Shown here piece after piece: positions 55,293 through 64,000 of a stretch of 64,000 nt of DNA (positions within the stretch are counted from its first letter, which is position 1; each line of letters opens with the position of its first letter). Source of the DNA: Myxococcales bacterium (GTDB taxonomy: Bacteria > Myxococcota_A > Polyangia > Nannocystales > Nannocystaceae); the NCBI GenBank assembly GCA_020633315.1, contig JACKDV010000013.1, forward strand, positions 1-64,000, in the 5' to 3' direction. The notes under the pieces are model-generated. The model made no database searches and was not told where the DNA came from. It worked only from the letters and a program-made list of their open reading frames with translations. A program made the translations under genes and the position numbers.

Positions 55293-56821
55293 AGCTCCAC
55301 CGGCACCCAGCCGAGCTCCGGGTGGCGCAGCTCGAGCGAGCGCCAGTGGGCGCGCTCGATGGGGAGGGGACAGCAGACCCACTGCTCGGGGTCGGCTCCT
55401 CGCTCGCGGCCGCGCTGCTCGAGCACCTCGGCGACGTCGGCGGGGACCTCGGCCCAGCGCACCCACTGCGAGAAGCTCAGCAGCGGCAGCTCGGGATCGA
55501 CGGCGATGCGGAACAGCCCGCGGCAGCGCTCGGCGAGCTCGGCCACCTCGAGCTCGCGGCGACGCCCGTCCTCCACCACGCTCTTGACCGCCGAGGGCTC
55601 CCAGTCGTCGCGGGTGGACAGCCACACCACCGGGGTCTCGACTCCCGGCGGCGGCAGGGCCACGCCGATCTCTCCGTCGTCGACGATGCCGGGCAGCGCC
55701 AGGCCCAGGGTGTAGTGATAGATCGGCGCGCGGGGGGCCACGCGTGGCGAGGGCAGGCTCGCCCCCTCGCGCAGCGCCGCGGCCGAGCGCGACAGCTCGC
55801 TCAGGCGCACCAGCGTGCGTGCCGTGCCGCCCTCGCCCCGATGCTCCACCACCTCCTCCACCTCGAAGGGCGTGCCGGGGGGGAACAGCACCTGCTGCTC
55901 GTGGCTCACCACGTCGTCGATCTCGCCGTCGAGCCAGCGCCCGGCGCTGCCGCGGAACAGCGGGCGGATCTCCATCGAGTGGGGGTGATGAGCGCGACCG
56001 AACCACCGGCACTGCGCCTCGTCGGGCGCGGTGCTCATCAGCCCCGGATCCCTCCACAGCCCGCGACGCCCGGCCGCCCAGCGCAGATCGGCCAGCGCCG
56101 CCTCGGGCAGCGAGCACACCCGGAAGAGCCGTGCGCGCGGCCCTCCCTCGCGCTGGTACGCGCTCTGACGATGCAGCGCCCGCACGGCCATCCACGCGTG
56201 CACGAGCTGCTCACCCAGCACCCGCGGCAGCCGCGGATCGCAGCTGCGCGTCAGCCCCCGCAGGCGCTCCTGCAGCCGCGCCATCCGTCGCGCGAAGGGG
56301 CTCTCGGGATCGAGATCCTCGCGAGCGAGGTAGCGCTCGGCAGCACCCCGCAGGCCGAGCACCACCTGCAGCCAGCTCGTGGGCGCGGCCGGATCGGCAC
56401 GGAGCATCGCGTTCATCGGGAAGTAGAACGAAGACGCATACAGGCGCAGGCTCATCGCGTCGGGCGGGACCTCGTCGTCTCGTCGGCCACGCCGCCGCGC
56501 CGCATACATCCCGGCCGCGCTCAGCAGGTAGCCCTCCGGGTCGCGGGTCGCCGCGTCGTGGGCCGCCACCGTCTCGGCGTCGAGCCGGACCCGCGCCGCG
56601 TCTCCGCGCCGCAGCCCCTCGAGCAGCAGCCGCAGCGGCACCGCGAGATCCACCGCCTCGCCGAACAGCCACAGCTGCGGCCTGTCTCCCTCCACCGCGC
56701 CCTCGCGCCGCGCTCCGCTCAGGGAGGAGATCAGCTCGCGCAGCAGCACGGCCGCCGCCCGGGGCTCGCCCTCGAGCTCGTGCAGGGGGGCCAGGGGTTC
56801 GTGGATCGACTCGGCGCTCAT
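55289..56821 (-). CDS. Protein with two ADP-ribosyltransferase-like regions
   Basis: 510 residues, ATGA overlaps at both ends. Region 1 (about 85-345) has an R-S-ExE layout like arginine-specific ADP-ribosyltransferases: R234 (ARLFRVCS), S-T-A at 263-265 (GLMSTAPDE), and EQQ at 308-310 in VSHEQQVLFPPGTPFEV. In active members that last motif is ExE before VLFPPGT, so the catalytic Glu is Gln here. Region 2 (about 366-510) starts IYHYTLGLALPGIVDDGEIG and has PVVWLSTRDDWEPSA, a pattern like DarT-type or other ART-fold proteins. No signal peptide. It may modify peptide or DNA, or act as self-protection; none of this is proven. Confidence 0.65.
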   Translation of the reverse strand: MSAESIHEPLAPLHELEGEPRAAAVLLRELISSLSGARREGAVEGDRPQLWLFGEAVDLAVPLRLLLEGLRRGDAARVRLDAETVAAHDAATRDPEGYLLSAAGMYAARRRGRRDDEVPPDAMSLRLYASSFYFPMNAMLRADPAAPTSWLQVVLGLRGAAERYLAREDLDPESPFARRMARLQERLRGLTRSCDPRLPRVLGEQLVHAWMAVRALHRQSAYQREGGPRARLFRVCSLPEAALADLRWAAGRRGLWRDPGLMSTAPDEAQCRWFGRAHHPHSMEIRPLFRGSAGRWLDGEIDDVVSHEQQVLFPPGTPFEVEEVVEHRGEGGTARTLVRLSELSRSAAALREGASLPSPRVAPRAPIYHYTLGLALPGIVDDGEIGVALPPPGVETPVVWLSTRDDWEPSAVKSVVEDGRRRELEVAELAERCRGLFRIAVDPELPLLSFSQWVRWAEVPADVAEVLEQRGRERGADPEQWVCCPLPIERAHWRSLELRHPELGWVPVEL

Positions 56822-58116
56822 CGTCCCTCCATCAGGCTGCTGAGCTGGAAGAACATGCGCTCCAGCAGGCGCAGATCGGCGGTCACGATCTCGGCGGTGC
56901 CACGCATGTCGTGGCGCAGCGTGAGCTCGTGGCCATGGCTGGTGCGCAGCCCCTCGGGCAGGCGCACCGTCACCAAGTAGACCCCCTCGCGGGCGATCGA
57001 GGGCACCGAGTCCACGCGGCCCTCGACCACGCCGAACTCGCGGTAGGGGTAGCCATCGAGCTTGATCACCACTCGCTGGCCCACCTCCACCTTGCCCGAG
57101 CTGTGCTGCCCCAGCTCCACCCGCCCCACGATCCCGTCGAGGGAGGGGATCACGGTCATCACCTCCTCGTCGGCGGCCACCCACTGGTTGACGTTCCAGA
57201 TGCGGTGGAAGGCCACCCGACCCGGGATGGGAGAGACCAGCACGTAGTCGCGACGCCAGGCCTCGTAGGCGCGCGCCAGGGTGGCGTGGGCGTCCTGGAG
57301 CTGGCGATGGCGCTCGCGCAGGCGATCGCGTCGCTCGTGCTCGAGGTCGAGGCGCCCGCGCTGCAGCTCCACCCGCCCCACCTCTCGGCCCAGCCGCTCC
57401 ACCTCGGCCGCCTCGAGGGCGCGCCGACGCTCGCGGACCTCCGCCTCGGCCTCGGCGTGCTCCGCCGCCGACAGCACCCCCTGGTCGAGCAGCCGCCGCG
57501 CCGCCCGGGCATCGCGCTCGGCCTGCTCGAGGTCGGCCCGCAGCCCCTGCTGCTGCTGACGCAGCGAGCCCGTCAGCGCCTCGCTGCTGTCGAGCTGCTC
57601 GCCCACCTGGTGCTCGCTGGTGTCGTAGTAGGGGTCGCGCTCGGCCGCCACCGCATCGCGCCACGCGGTGAGGAAAGCGGCGTACTCCACCTGAAGCTCG
57701 CCCAGCTGCACCTGGGGGGGCAGCGCCTCGAGCTCGGGATCGAGGACCCCGAGCTCGCCCAGCCGCGGCTCGAGCCGTCGCAGCAGCTCGCCCAGCGCCC
57801 GCACGTCCTCGGTGCGCGCCGGGTTCTCGAGCACGGCCAGCCAGGTTCCGGGCTCCACCTCGTCACCGTCGCTCACGGCCAGCTCGCGCAGACGACCGCT
57901 CTGCCGCGCCACCACGGGCACCGGCGGGCTGACCGTGGTCATCGCGACCGGCGAGGAGATCACGTCGGGGTACTCGAGCAACCACGCCCCGGCCAACAGC
58001 CCCAGCAGCACCAGCAGCAGGGTCCCGCTGCCGCCGCGCAGCACCCACGCGGGCACGCGACCCACGAGATCGTCGACCTCCTCGCTGTGGGCGTCCGGCG
58101 TGGGCGACGTGGGCAT
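56818..58116 (-). CDS. HlyD-family membrane-fusion adaptor
   Basis: 432 residues. One N-terminal transmembrane helix (about 30-48, GTLLLVLLGLLAGAWLLEY) is followed by a beta-barrel/lipoyl half (VVARQSGRLRELAVSDGDEVEPGTWLAVLE), a long coiled coil (about 180-295, Arg/Glu/Gln-rich) and the second lipoyl-like half (LVSPIPGRVAF, VGQRVVIKLDGYPYREFGVVEGRVD). It should link the C39 ABC exporter to an outer-membrane channel or span the periplasm. It starts 4 bases after the exporter stop and overlaps the next gene by 4 bases. Confidence 0.92.
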   Translation of the reverse strand: MPTSPTPDAHSEEVDDLVGRVPAWVLRGGSGTLLLVLLGLLAGAWLLEYPDVISSPVAMTTVSPPVPVVARQSGRLRELAVSDGDEVEPGTWLAVLENPARTEDVRALGELLRRLEPRLGELGVLDPELEALPPQVQLGELQVEYAAFLTAWRDAVAAERDPYYDTSEHQVGEQLDSSEALTGSLRQQQQGLRADLEQAERDARAARRLLDQGVLSAAEHAEAEAEVRERRRALEAAEVERLGREVGRVELQRGRLDLEHERRDRLRERHRQLQDAHATLARAYEAWRRDYVLVSPIPGRVAFHRIWNVNQWVAADEEVMTVIPSLDGIVGRVELGQHSSGKVEVGQRVVIKLDGYPYREFGVVEGRVDSVPSIAREGVYLVTVRLPEGLRTSHGHELTLRHDMRGTAEIVTADLRLLERMFFQLSSLMEGR

Positions 58117-58120
58117 CGCG

Positions 58121-60319
58121 TCAGCTCCCCAGCTCGAGCTGGTTCTTCACCAGCCGGTAGTAGGCCCCGCGGCTCGCGGTCAGCTCGTCGTGGGTGCCCC
58201 GCTCGACCACCCGCCCGCGATCGAGCACCACGATCTGATCGGCGTTGCGGACGGTGCTCAGGCGGTGGGCGATGACCACCGAGGTCCGCCCGCGCACCAC
58301 CTGATCGAGCTTGTCCATGATCACCCGCTCGTTGGTCGCGTCGAGCGACGAGGTGGCCTCGTCGAAGAACAGGTACTCGGGGTCGTGGTACAGGGCGCGC
58401 GCGATGAGGATGCGCTGGCGCTGCCCCTGGCTGAGGCCCTGGCCGTCGCGACCGATGCGGGTCTGCCAGGCCAGCGGCAGGCCCTCCACGAAGTCGCGCA
58501 GGTTGGCCACCTCGAGCGACTCGAGCAGCCGCGGCAGGTCCACCTCCTCGTCGCCCACCGCCACGTTGCCCGCGATGGTGTCGGCGAAGATGTGCCCGTC
58601 CTGCATCACCACCCCGCAGCGCCGCCGCCACGAGGCCCGGTGCAGGTTGGCCAGCCGCACGCCCCCCACCAGGATCTCGCCCTCGCCCGGCTCGTAGAAG
58701 CCGAGCAGGAGCTTGAGCAGGGTGGTCTTGCCGCTGCCGCTGGCGCCCACGATCGCGGTGGTCTTGCCCTCGGGGATCGTCAGCTCCACGTCGCGCAGCA
58801 CCCAGCCGTCCCCGCCGGGGTAGCGGAAGCTCACCCCGGCCAGCCGCAGCTCGCGGCGCGGCCCCAGCTCGCGCAGCGAAGGCTGGTCCGCCGGCTGCTC
58901 CTCGGGGAAGGCGTGCACCTCTCCCAGGCGCTCCAGCCCCAGCACCGTGTCCTGGGCGCTCTGCACGAAGCCCAGCAGGCGATCGAGGGGGCGCCCCACC
59001 TGGCCCATCACCCAGGTGACGGCCAGCATCATGCCCAGGGTCATCGAGCCGTCGATCACCTCGCGCGCGGCGAGGAAGGTGACGATGATGTTCTTGCCCT
59101 CGTTGAGGGCGAGGCTGCCCGCCTGCTGGATCTGGCTCAGGGCGAGGCGGCGCTCGTTGATGCGATGGAGCCGGACCTGGATCCGCTCCCAGTCCCAGCG
59201 CTTGCGTCGCTCGCAGCCCCCCAGCTTGATCTCGGCGATGCCCTCCACCAGCTCGACCAGCGCGCTCTGGCTGGCCGAGCGCTGGGCGAACTGGAGCTGG
59301 TCGAGCTGCCGCCGCCGTCGCATGAACAGCAGGATCCACGCCACCGCGGCCGCGGTGCCCACCAGGAACACCACGAGCACCGTGCGGCTGTAGGCGGCGA
59401 TCACCAGCGCGAACACCACCACGTTGACCACCGAGAACAGCACCTCGAGGGTACCCGCGGTGAGGAAGCGTTCGATGCGGCGGTGGTCGTCCACCCGCTG
59501 CAGCACGTCGCCGATGGTGCGGGTGTCGAAGAACGCCAGCGGCAGCCGCATCATCCGCGACAGGAAGTCGGTGAGCATGCCGATGTTGGCCCGCTGCCCG
59601 ATGTGCAGCAGGATCCACGAGCGGATGAGCTCGACCGCCGTGCGCCCGCCGAAGAGCATGAGCTGGGCCAGCAGCACCGCGTGCACGAAGCCGAGGTCCT
59701 GGGCCCCGATGCCCACGTCGACCAGCGCCTGGGTGAGGAAGGGGAAGACCAGGCCGAGCAGGCTGGCCACCACCATGCCGAGCACGAGCTGGACCAGCAG
59801 CCGCCGGTGGGGCACGAGGTAGGGCCACAGCGCGCCCAGCCCCCGGTGCTGGCGGGCCTCGTCGCGGTGCTCGAGGAAGGCCGGGGTGGGCTCGAGCAGC
59901 AGCACCACGCCCCGCGAGCCGCGGCTTCGCCAGTGCTCGACGAACTCCTCCCGGGACAGCCGCAATTGCCCGCGCGCCGGATCGGCCACCCGCACCTGGT
60001 GGGCATCGGCGGCGACGATCACCACGAAGTGGTTCTGGTCCCAGTGCGCGATGCAGGGCAGCGGCACCTTGGTGCTGAGCTGCTCGTAGTCCAGCATCAG
60101 CGCAAGCGAGCGCAGCCCGATCGACTCGGCCGCCTCGGCGATGCCCTCCATCGACACCCCGCCGCGGCCGATCTGGCAGCGCTCGCGCAGCGTGCTCAGC
60201 GACCAGTGCCGGCCGTGGTGACGCGCGATCATCCGCAGGCAGCTCGGCCCGCAGTCCATCAGGTCGTGCTGGCGGTAGACCCGAAAGGGCGCGCGCGAGG
60301 CCAGGAGGCGATCGAGCAT
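58121..60319 (-). CDS. C39 peptidase-containing ABC exporter (PCAT)
   Basis: 732 residues in three parts. The N-terminal C39 peptidase (about 12-145) has Q17, C23 (QHDLMDCGPSC), H97 (DQNHFVVIV) and D113 (VADPARG), the full set needed to cut after a double glycine. The membrane domain (about 165-450) has six hydrophobic helices. The ATPase domain has Walker A (GASGSGKTTLLKLLLG), signature LSQGQRQRILIARAL and Walker B with glutamate (YLFFDEATSSLD). It removes the leader from a precursor peptide and exports the core. The precursor with double glycine lies upstream on the same strand. Confidence 0.95.
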   Translation of the reverse strand: MLDRLLASRAPFRVYRQHDLMDCGPSCLRMIARHHGRHWSLSTLRERCQIGRGGVSMEGIAEAAESIGLRSLALMLDYEQLSTKVPLPCIAHWDQNHFVVIVAADAHQVRVADPARGQLRLSREEFVEHWRSRGSRGVVLLLEPTPAFLEHRDEARQHRGLGALWPYLVPHRRLLVQLVLGMVVASLLGLVFPFLTQALVDVGIGAQDLGFVHAVLLAQLMLFGGRTAVELIRSWILLHIGQRANIGMLTDFLSRMMRLPLAFFDTRTIGDVLQRVDDHRRIERFLTAGTLEVLFSVVNVVVFALVIAAYSRTVLVVFLVGTAAAVAWILLFMRRRRQLDQLQFAQRSASQSALVELVEGIAEIKLGGCERRKRWDWERIQVRLHRINERRLALSQIQQAGSLALNEGKNIIVTFLAAREVIDGSMTLGMMLAVTWVMGQVGRPLDRLLGFVQSAQDTVLGLERLGEVHAFPEEQPADQPSLRELGPRRELRLAGVSFRYPGGDGWVLRDVELTIPEGKTTAIVGASGSGKTTLLKLLLGFYEPGEGEILVGGVRLANLHRASWRRRCGVVMQDGHIFADTIAGNVAVGDEEVDLPRLLESLEVANLRDFVEGLPLAWQTRIGRDGQGLSQGQRQRILIARALYHDPEYLFFDEATSSLDATNERVIMDKLDQVVRGRTSVVIAHRLSTVRNADQIVVLDRGRVVERGTHDELTASRGAYYRLVKNQLELGS

Positions 60320-60326
60320 GCTCGCT

Positions 60327-61562
60327 CTACAGGGGGTTGGCCGCCAGGAAGCGGTCGTACTCGAAGACGTAGGGCTGGTCGCGGACCTCGACCCGGGCGC
60401 GCACCCAGCCCAAGCGCCGGCTCATGCGCTCGTACGCGCCCACGAAGCGGCGGTGCATCAGCCAGCCGCGCTCGTGGTAGAGGCCGGGGTGGTCGATCTG
60501 CTGCAGGCCGACCTCCAGGCGCACCAGCGAGAGCGCGACGCGGCCGAGCACCTCGTGGCGCAGGTGCCCGCGCACCAGCGGGTAGTCGAGCAGGGCCTCG
60601 AGCGCCAGCACCATCCGCACCAGGGTGTAGTTGCCGTGCACGGCGTCGCCGAAGGGCCGCGGATCGTCCTCGTCGCCGGTCAGCCTCGACATCGGCGTGG
60701 CGTAGGGGATGGCCAGCACCTTCGACCAGTCGGCGATCACCTTGGAGAAGGTCACGTGCCCGCCCTGGTGGACCAGCTCCTCGACGAAGAAGATGGGGCT
60801 CTCGTGGCCGCGCACGCTGAGGAACACCGCGCCGTGGATGGGCAGGCCCGCCATCGAGGCGAGCGCGGGCTGGTGCACGATGATCGCGAGGCGGAGGTCG
60901 CGGCCGAGCTCGGCGTGCTGCCGCGGGCTGGTGGCCTCGAGCAGCTCCATCGCCTCGGTGAGCGAGCTCAGGTTGTGGCGGGTGGGCTCCTCCACCCGCG
61001 TGTCGGCGTAGTGCTTGCCGTGCAGATCGGTGTAGGGGCGCAGCCACGGGTGGCGATACGGGTACACGACGATCGGGCCCGCGCGCGGCAGCGGCTCGAG
61101 GCGAGCGTCGGGGTGCTCGCGCAGCCGGGGCTCGTCGTCGACCACGTGCAGGGTGGCGCGACCGAAGGGCTCGGGACCACGCAGCGTGCCCAGCCCGGGC
61201 AGCAGCACGCGGCCGTCCTCGAACGCACGCACGCTCATGCTCGACGGGCGGTGCCGCGGCGGCACCAGGCCCCACAGGCACTGCGGAAGCTCGAGCCCCG
61301 AGTCGGGGTGGCTGGTGGTGGTGACGAGCAGGGGATCGAGCAGCGCCTCGTCGTCGATCGAGCGAGCCCACGCGGGCCCGTGCTGCTCCAGCTCGTGGCG
61401 CACGGTCCGACACAAACGCTGGTGCCCCTCGTCGCGCCATCCATCGAAGTAGGTGTCGGGCTCGGGCTCGACTCGATCCTCTTCAGTGGCACGACGGGCG
61501 GTATCGGGAACGCCCATCACATTGACAGTGTCCATTTCCGCACGACTCCATCCATCGAGCAT
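60327..61562 (-). CDS. HExxH-family peptide-modifying enzyme with HQxxH motif
   Basis: 411 residues (an ATG nine codons in, MDTVNVMG at 61535, has a better RBS and is an alternative start). The segment FFVEELVHQGGHVTFSK contains H265-Q-G-G-H269, which matches the HExxH metal site of the mod_HExxH / alpha-ketoglutarate-type peptide hydroxylases except that Glu is Gln. About 30 residues later DDPRPFGDAVHGNYTLVRM fits the DPRPxxGxxHGxYxxVR pattern of the same family and gives another possible ligand histidine. Such enzymes hydroxylate the beta-carbon of residues in ribosomal peptides. It ends 7 bases before the exporter start. The unusual Gln may alter metal use. Confidence 0.8.
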   Translation of the reverse strand: MLDGWSRAEMDTVNVMGVPDTARRATEEDRVEPEPDTYFDGWRDEGHQRLCRTVRHELEQHGPAWARSIDDEALLDPLLVTTTSHPDSGLELPQCLWGLVPPRHRPSSMSVRAFEDGRVLLPGLGTLRGPEPFGRATLHVVDDEPRLREHPDARLEPLPRAGPIVVYPYRHPWLRPYTDLHGKHYADTRVEEPTRHNLSSLTEAMELLEATSPRQHAELGRDLRLAIIVHQPALASMAGLPIHGAVFLSVRGHESPIFFVEELVHQGGHVTFSKVIADWSKVLAIPYATPMSRLTGDEDDPRPFGDAVHGNYTLVRMVLALEALLDYPLVRGHLRHEVLGRVALSLVRLEVGLQQIDHPGLYHERGWLMHRRFVGAYERMSRRLGWVRARVEVRDQPYVFEYDRFLAANPL

Positions 61563-61626
61563 TCACCACGATAGGTGTGCCCGAAGGACCGGCGACACGC
61601 CGAGCCTCCGGGCACGGAGCGCCCTG

Positions 61627-61791
61627 CTACACCGCAGCGGGGCTCACGGGCTCGGCCGTGGGGACGTGGCAGCCTTCCTGGACGCCCGCCGAGGCCAGAC
61701 CGCCCTTGATGCGACCGGTGTCCACGACCTCCTCCATCGAGGAAGCACGGAGTTGCGAGATCACATCATCGAGGGAGAGCTTCTTGCCCAT
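61627..61791 (-). CDS. Candidate RiPP precursor peptide with GG leader
   Basis: 54 residues, the first gene of the minus-strand cluster. Start: ATG at 61791 with AAAAAGG about 8 bases ahead. Leader: MGKKLSLDDVISQLRAS forms an amphipathic helix with the Leu/Val/Ile spacing seen in C39 substrates, then VVDTGRIKGG ends in G30-G31. Cleavage there would leave a core of 23 residues starting LASAG and including a single Cys (C41), H42 and Pro/Ala-rich end SPAAV. With only one Cys no lanthionine ring is expected; hydroxylation or ADP-ribosyl-type modification is more likely. It is the clear target for the exporter. Confidence 0.75.
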   Translation of the reverse strand: MGKKLSLDDVISQLRASSMEEVVDTGRIKGGLASAGVQEGCHVPTAEPVSPAAV

Positions 61792-62492
61792 GGTTCTACC
61801 TTTTTGCCTTTCTACGTGGTGTTCGAAGCCAAATTCGACGTGAGATCGAGCGCTCCCGAATGGAGCTACTCGAGCTTCGTCACCAGGACCGAAGCGTATC
61901 GGCGGAGTCACAGGTATGCAAGGAAAAGATTGGTCGGATGATCAGCAATGAGGTGTGCTCGCGCCTTCGCTCGATCGATCACCTCGGTGATTCGAAGATC
62001 GCGAGCGCTCGGCAACGAGGACGGACGATCGCGCAGCGAGGGGCATCGACGTCGCTCGCGTGCACGCATGCTCGATCGACGGCGCGAGCCTGGTGAACGT
62101 GATCGCGCGGGAGCTCGCGCGGTCACGTTCGCCTTCGCGATCGAGTCGCGCGATCACGTTCGTCTGCGCGATCGAGTCGCGCGATCACGTTCGTCTGCGC
62201 GATCGAGTCGCAACCCGAGCTCGAGCCTCCACCGCGCTCGCGCGAGCTCGCAGCCCCCGAGCGAGCGACACGAGCGGGCGCCTCCACCTCGATGCGGCGC
62301 GGACGAGCTGCCGCGAACGCGTTGCGCTCGAGTGCGGTCGTTGCAACGCGAGCGCCATGCTCTCGCGCTCGGCGCCTCGCATCACCGCGCTCGACCTCGA
62401 CCCGCCCCTCCCCGACCCCGCTCGCGAGCAGAGCCTCCACCTCGCTCGCGATTGCGCCCCTCGGGGCACGGTGCAATGCTCCCCGAACGCCC
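61792..62492. other. Gene-free region between the RiPP-like cluster and nadA
   Basis: About 700 bases without a convincing reading frame. The left part (61800-61960) has lower GC, includes TTTTTGCCTTT near the precursor start and probably holds the cluster promoter, but no clear -35/-10 pair. The right part (62040-62470) is rich in GCGATCG, GAGCTC and CGCG words and contains the 31-bp tandem repeat. All six frames were considered; those longer than 60 codons have skewed Arg/Ser composition typical of shadows. Confidence 0.6.
62136..62211. repeat. 31-bp tandem direct repeat, about 2.5 copies
   Basis: A 31-base unit beginning CGCGATCGAGTCGCGCGATC occurs at 62136-62166 and again, without change, at 62167-62197, followed by a 14-base third partial copy to 62211. 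A weakly related stretch precedes it (from 62096, GAACGTGATCGCGCGGG). Each unit also contains an inverted arrangement of GATCGAG...CGCGATC. The perfect identity of the two full copies suggests recent duplication or active repeat variation. Function unknown. Confidence 0.85.
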
Positions 62493-63437
<945 letters not shown>

Positions 63438-63755
63438 GTCACGAGCGCGTCACTCGGCTGGGACTCCGCGGCTCGCGGCCAGCAGCCGACCCGAACGGCG
63501 GGCGCCTCACGGAGCGCTCGCCTCCGTCGCGCGGGACGGGGCCCGTCGTGAGGCGGGTCGCACCAGGGCTCGATCGATCGCTTGGTTCGGTAACGTCGGG
63601 CTCGCGAACGACGTACCTCTGCGGACGCACCAGCGGGGCCATTGCTTGACAACGCAGGACCCGTCGACAATGCTCCGCCCGCACCGGCCACCCCCCGGTC
63701 GGGCTCCCGTGGTGCTCACGACCCTCGCGAGGCCCCGTCCTCGCGCCCGGACGCC
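63438..63755. other. Non-coding region between nadA and egtB
   Basis: 318 bases with no supported gene. A TTGACA hexamer at 63646-63651, about 105 bases ahead of the egtB ATG, may be a -35 element, but the nearest -10-like hexamer (GACAAT at 63666) is only 14 bases away, so this is a weak candidate. A CCCGTC/GACGGG pair around 63535-63548 could form a short hairpin. Nothing else was seen. Confidence 0.4.
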
Positions 63756-64000
63756 ATGTCTGCCTCGCTGCCAGCCGCCGCGACCTCGCCCTCCCCGGCT
63801 GCTCCGTGGACGCCCTCGGTGGACGAGCTGCTCGCGCGCTACCCGGTGGTGCGGGCCGCCACGCGGGCCCTGACCGACCCGCTGGAGATCGAGGACTACG
63901 GCCTGCAGTCGATGACCGAGGCCAGCCCGGCCAAGTGGCACTTGGCCCACACCACCTGGTTCTTCGAGACCTTCGTGCTCGCCCCCTCGGTGCCCGACTA
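63756..64000 (+). CDS. egtB: Ergothioneine biosynthesis protein EgtB, 3' end missing
   Basis: The first 81 codons of a gene cut by the window edge. After an Ala/Pro-rich start, residues 55-75 read SMTEASPAKWHLAHTTWFFE, which is the N-terminal DinB-like signature of EgtB with its metal-binding histidines (KWHLAHTTWFFE). EgtB is the iron-dependent sulfoxide synthase that joins trimethylhistidine to a thiol in ergothioneine synthesis. The sulfatase-modifying-factor-type catalytic domain expected further on lies outside the window, so its integrity cannot be judged. Confidence 0.85.
   Translation, partial: MSASLPAAATSPSPAAPWTPSVDELLARYPVVRAATRALTDPLEIEDYGLQSMTEASPAKWHLAHTTWFFETFVLAPSVPD

Noticed and set aside
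54489..61791. Lanthipeptide or bacteriocin class II cluster
   Set aside because: No LanM/LanB/LanC-like protein, and the precursor has a single Cys; the exporter and GG leader alone are not specific to those classes.
63646..63671. Sigma70 promoter TTGACA/GACAAT ahead of egtB
   Set aside because: Spacer of 14 bases is too short for a standard promoter; kept only as a weak note in the region entry.

Overview
The window is a 64 kb stretch of very GC-rich bacterial chromosome (strong G/C bias at third codon positions). It carries four kinase-type genes of eukaryotic style, many lipoproteins, cysteine-repeat secreted proteins, HTTM membrane proteins and roadblock-type small proteins. This mixture suggests a myxobacterium (Myxococcota), perhaps near the Nannocystaceae; that placement is inference from gene content. 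No rRNA, tRNA, CRISPR array, insertion sequence or phage was seen. The window is dense with genes on both strands, and convergent pairs are usually separated by clear hairpin terminators.

Layout. 1-9.7 kb: end of a cysteine-repeat protein, an MntA/HepT toxin-antitoxin pair, a 2OG-Fe(II) oxygenase, and a three-gene set made of a large beta-rich protein, a small propeptide-like protein and an S8 protease. 9.7-17.7 kb: a membrane protein, pyrF, a Ser/Thr kinase fused to DUF1707 and LiaF-like domains, a serine beta-lactamase-fold hydrolase, a FIST sensor with hybrid histidine kinase, and a lipoprotein peroxiredoxin-like gene whose active-site codon is an in-frame TGA (predicted selenocysteine). 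17.9-26.6 kb: an S9 peptidase, two HTTM proteins with a separate soluble partner, and a PHP-type metallohydrolase, tightly packed. 26.7-34.5 kb: a lytic-transglycosylase-like lipoprotein, an FAD dehydrogenase, dnaB, a membrane-anchored kinase, a START-domain lipoprotein and a small Cys-rich lipoprotein. 34.6-37.5 kb: one reading frame joining a maleylacetate-reductase-like, an alpha/beta-hydrolase and a homogentisate-dioxygenase-like domain. 37.6-44 kb: a lipoprotein, type-2 ileS, an aldo/keto reductase and an FMN reductase. 44-51.5 kb: three roadblock-related genes, two decayed gene remnants, a kinase with a cyclic-nucleotide domain, a lipoprotein and a sarcosine-oxidase-like enzyme. 51.5-54.4 kb: an HtrA-like protease coupled to a substrate-binding-like protein.

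54.5-61.8 kb (minus strand) is the best candidate for an undescribed system. It looks like a ribosomally made, modified peptide (RiPP) cluster: a 54-residue precursor with a double-glycine leader, a HExxH-family peptide hydroxylase with an HQxxH variant, a C39 peptidase-ABC exporter, an HlyD-type adaptor, a protein with two ADP-ribosyltransferase-like regions, and a protein with an atypical kinase fold. The last five genes are packed with overlaps or gaps of a few bases.

The right edge holds a gene-free stretch with a 31-bp tandem repeat, nadA, and the start of egtB (ergothioneine synthesis). Domain names come from motif recognition by eye; no database search was run.
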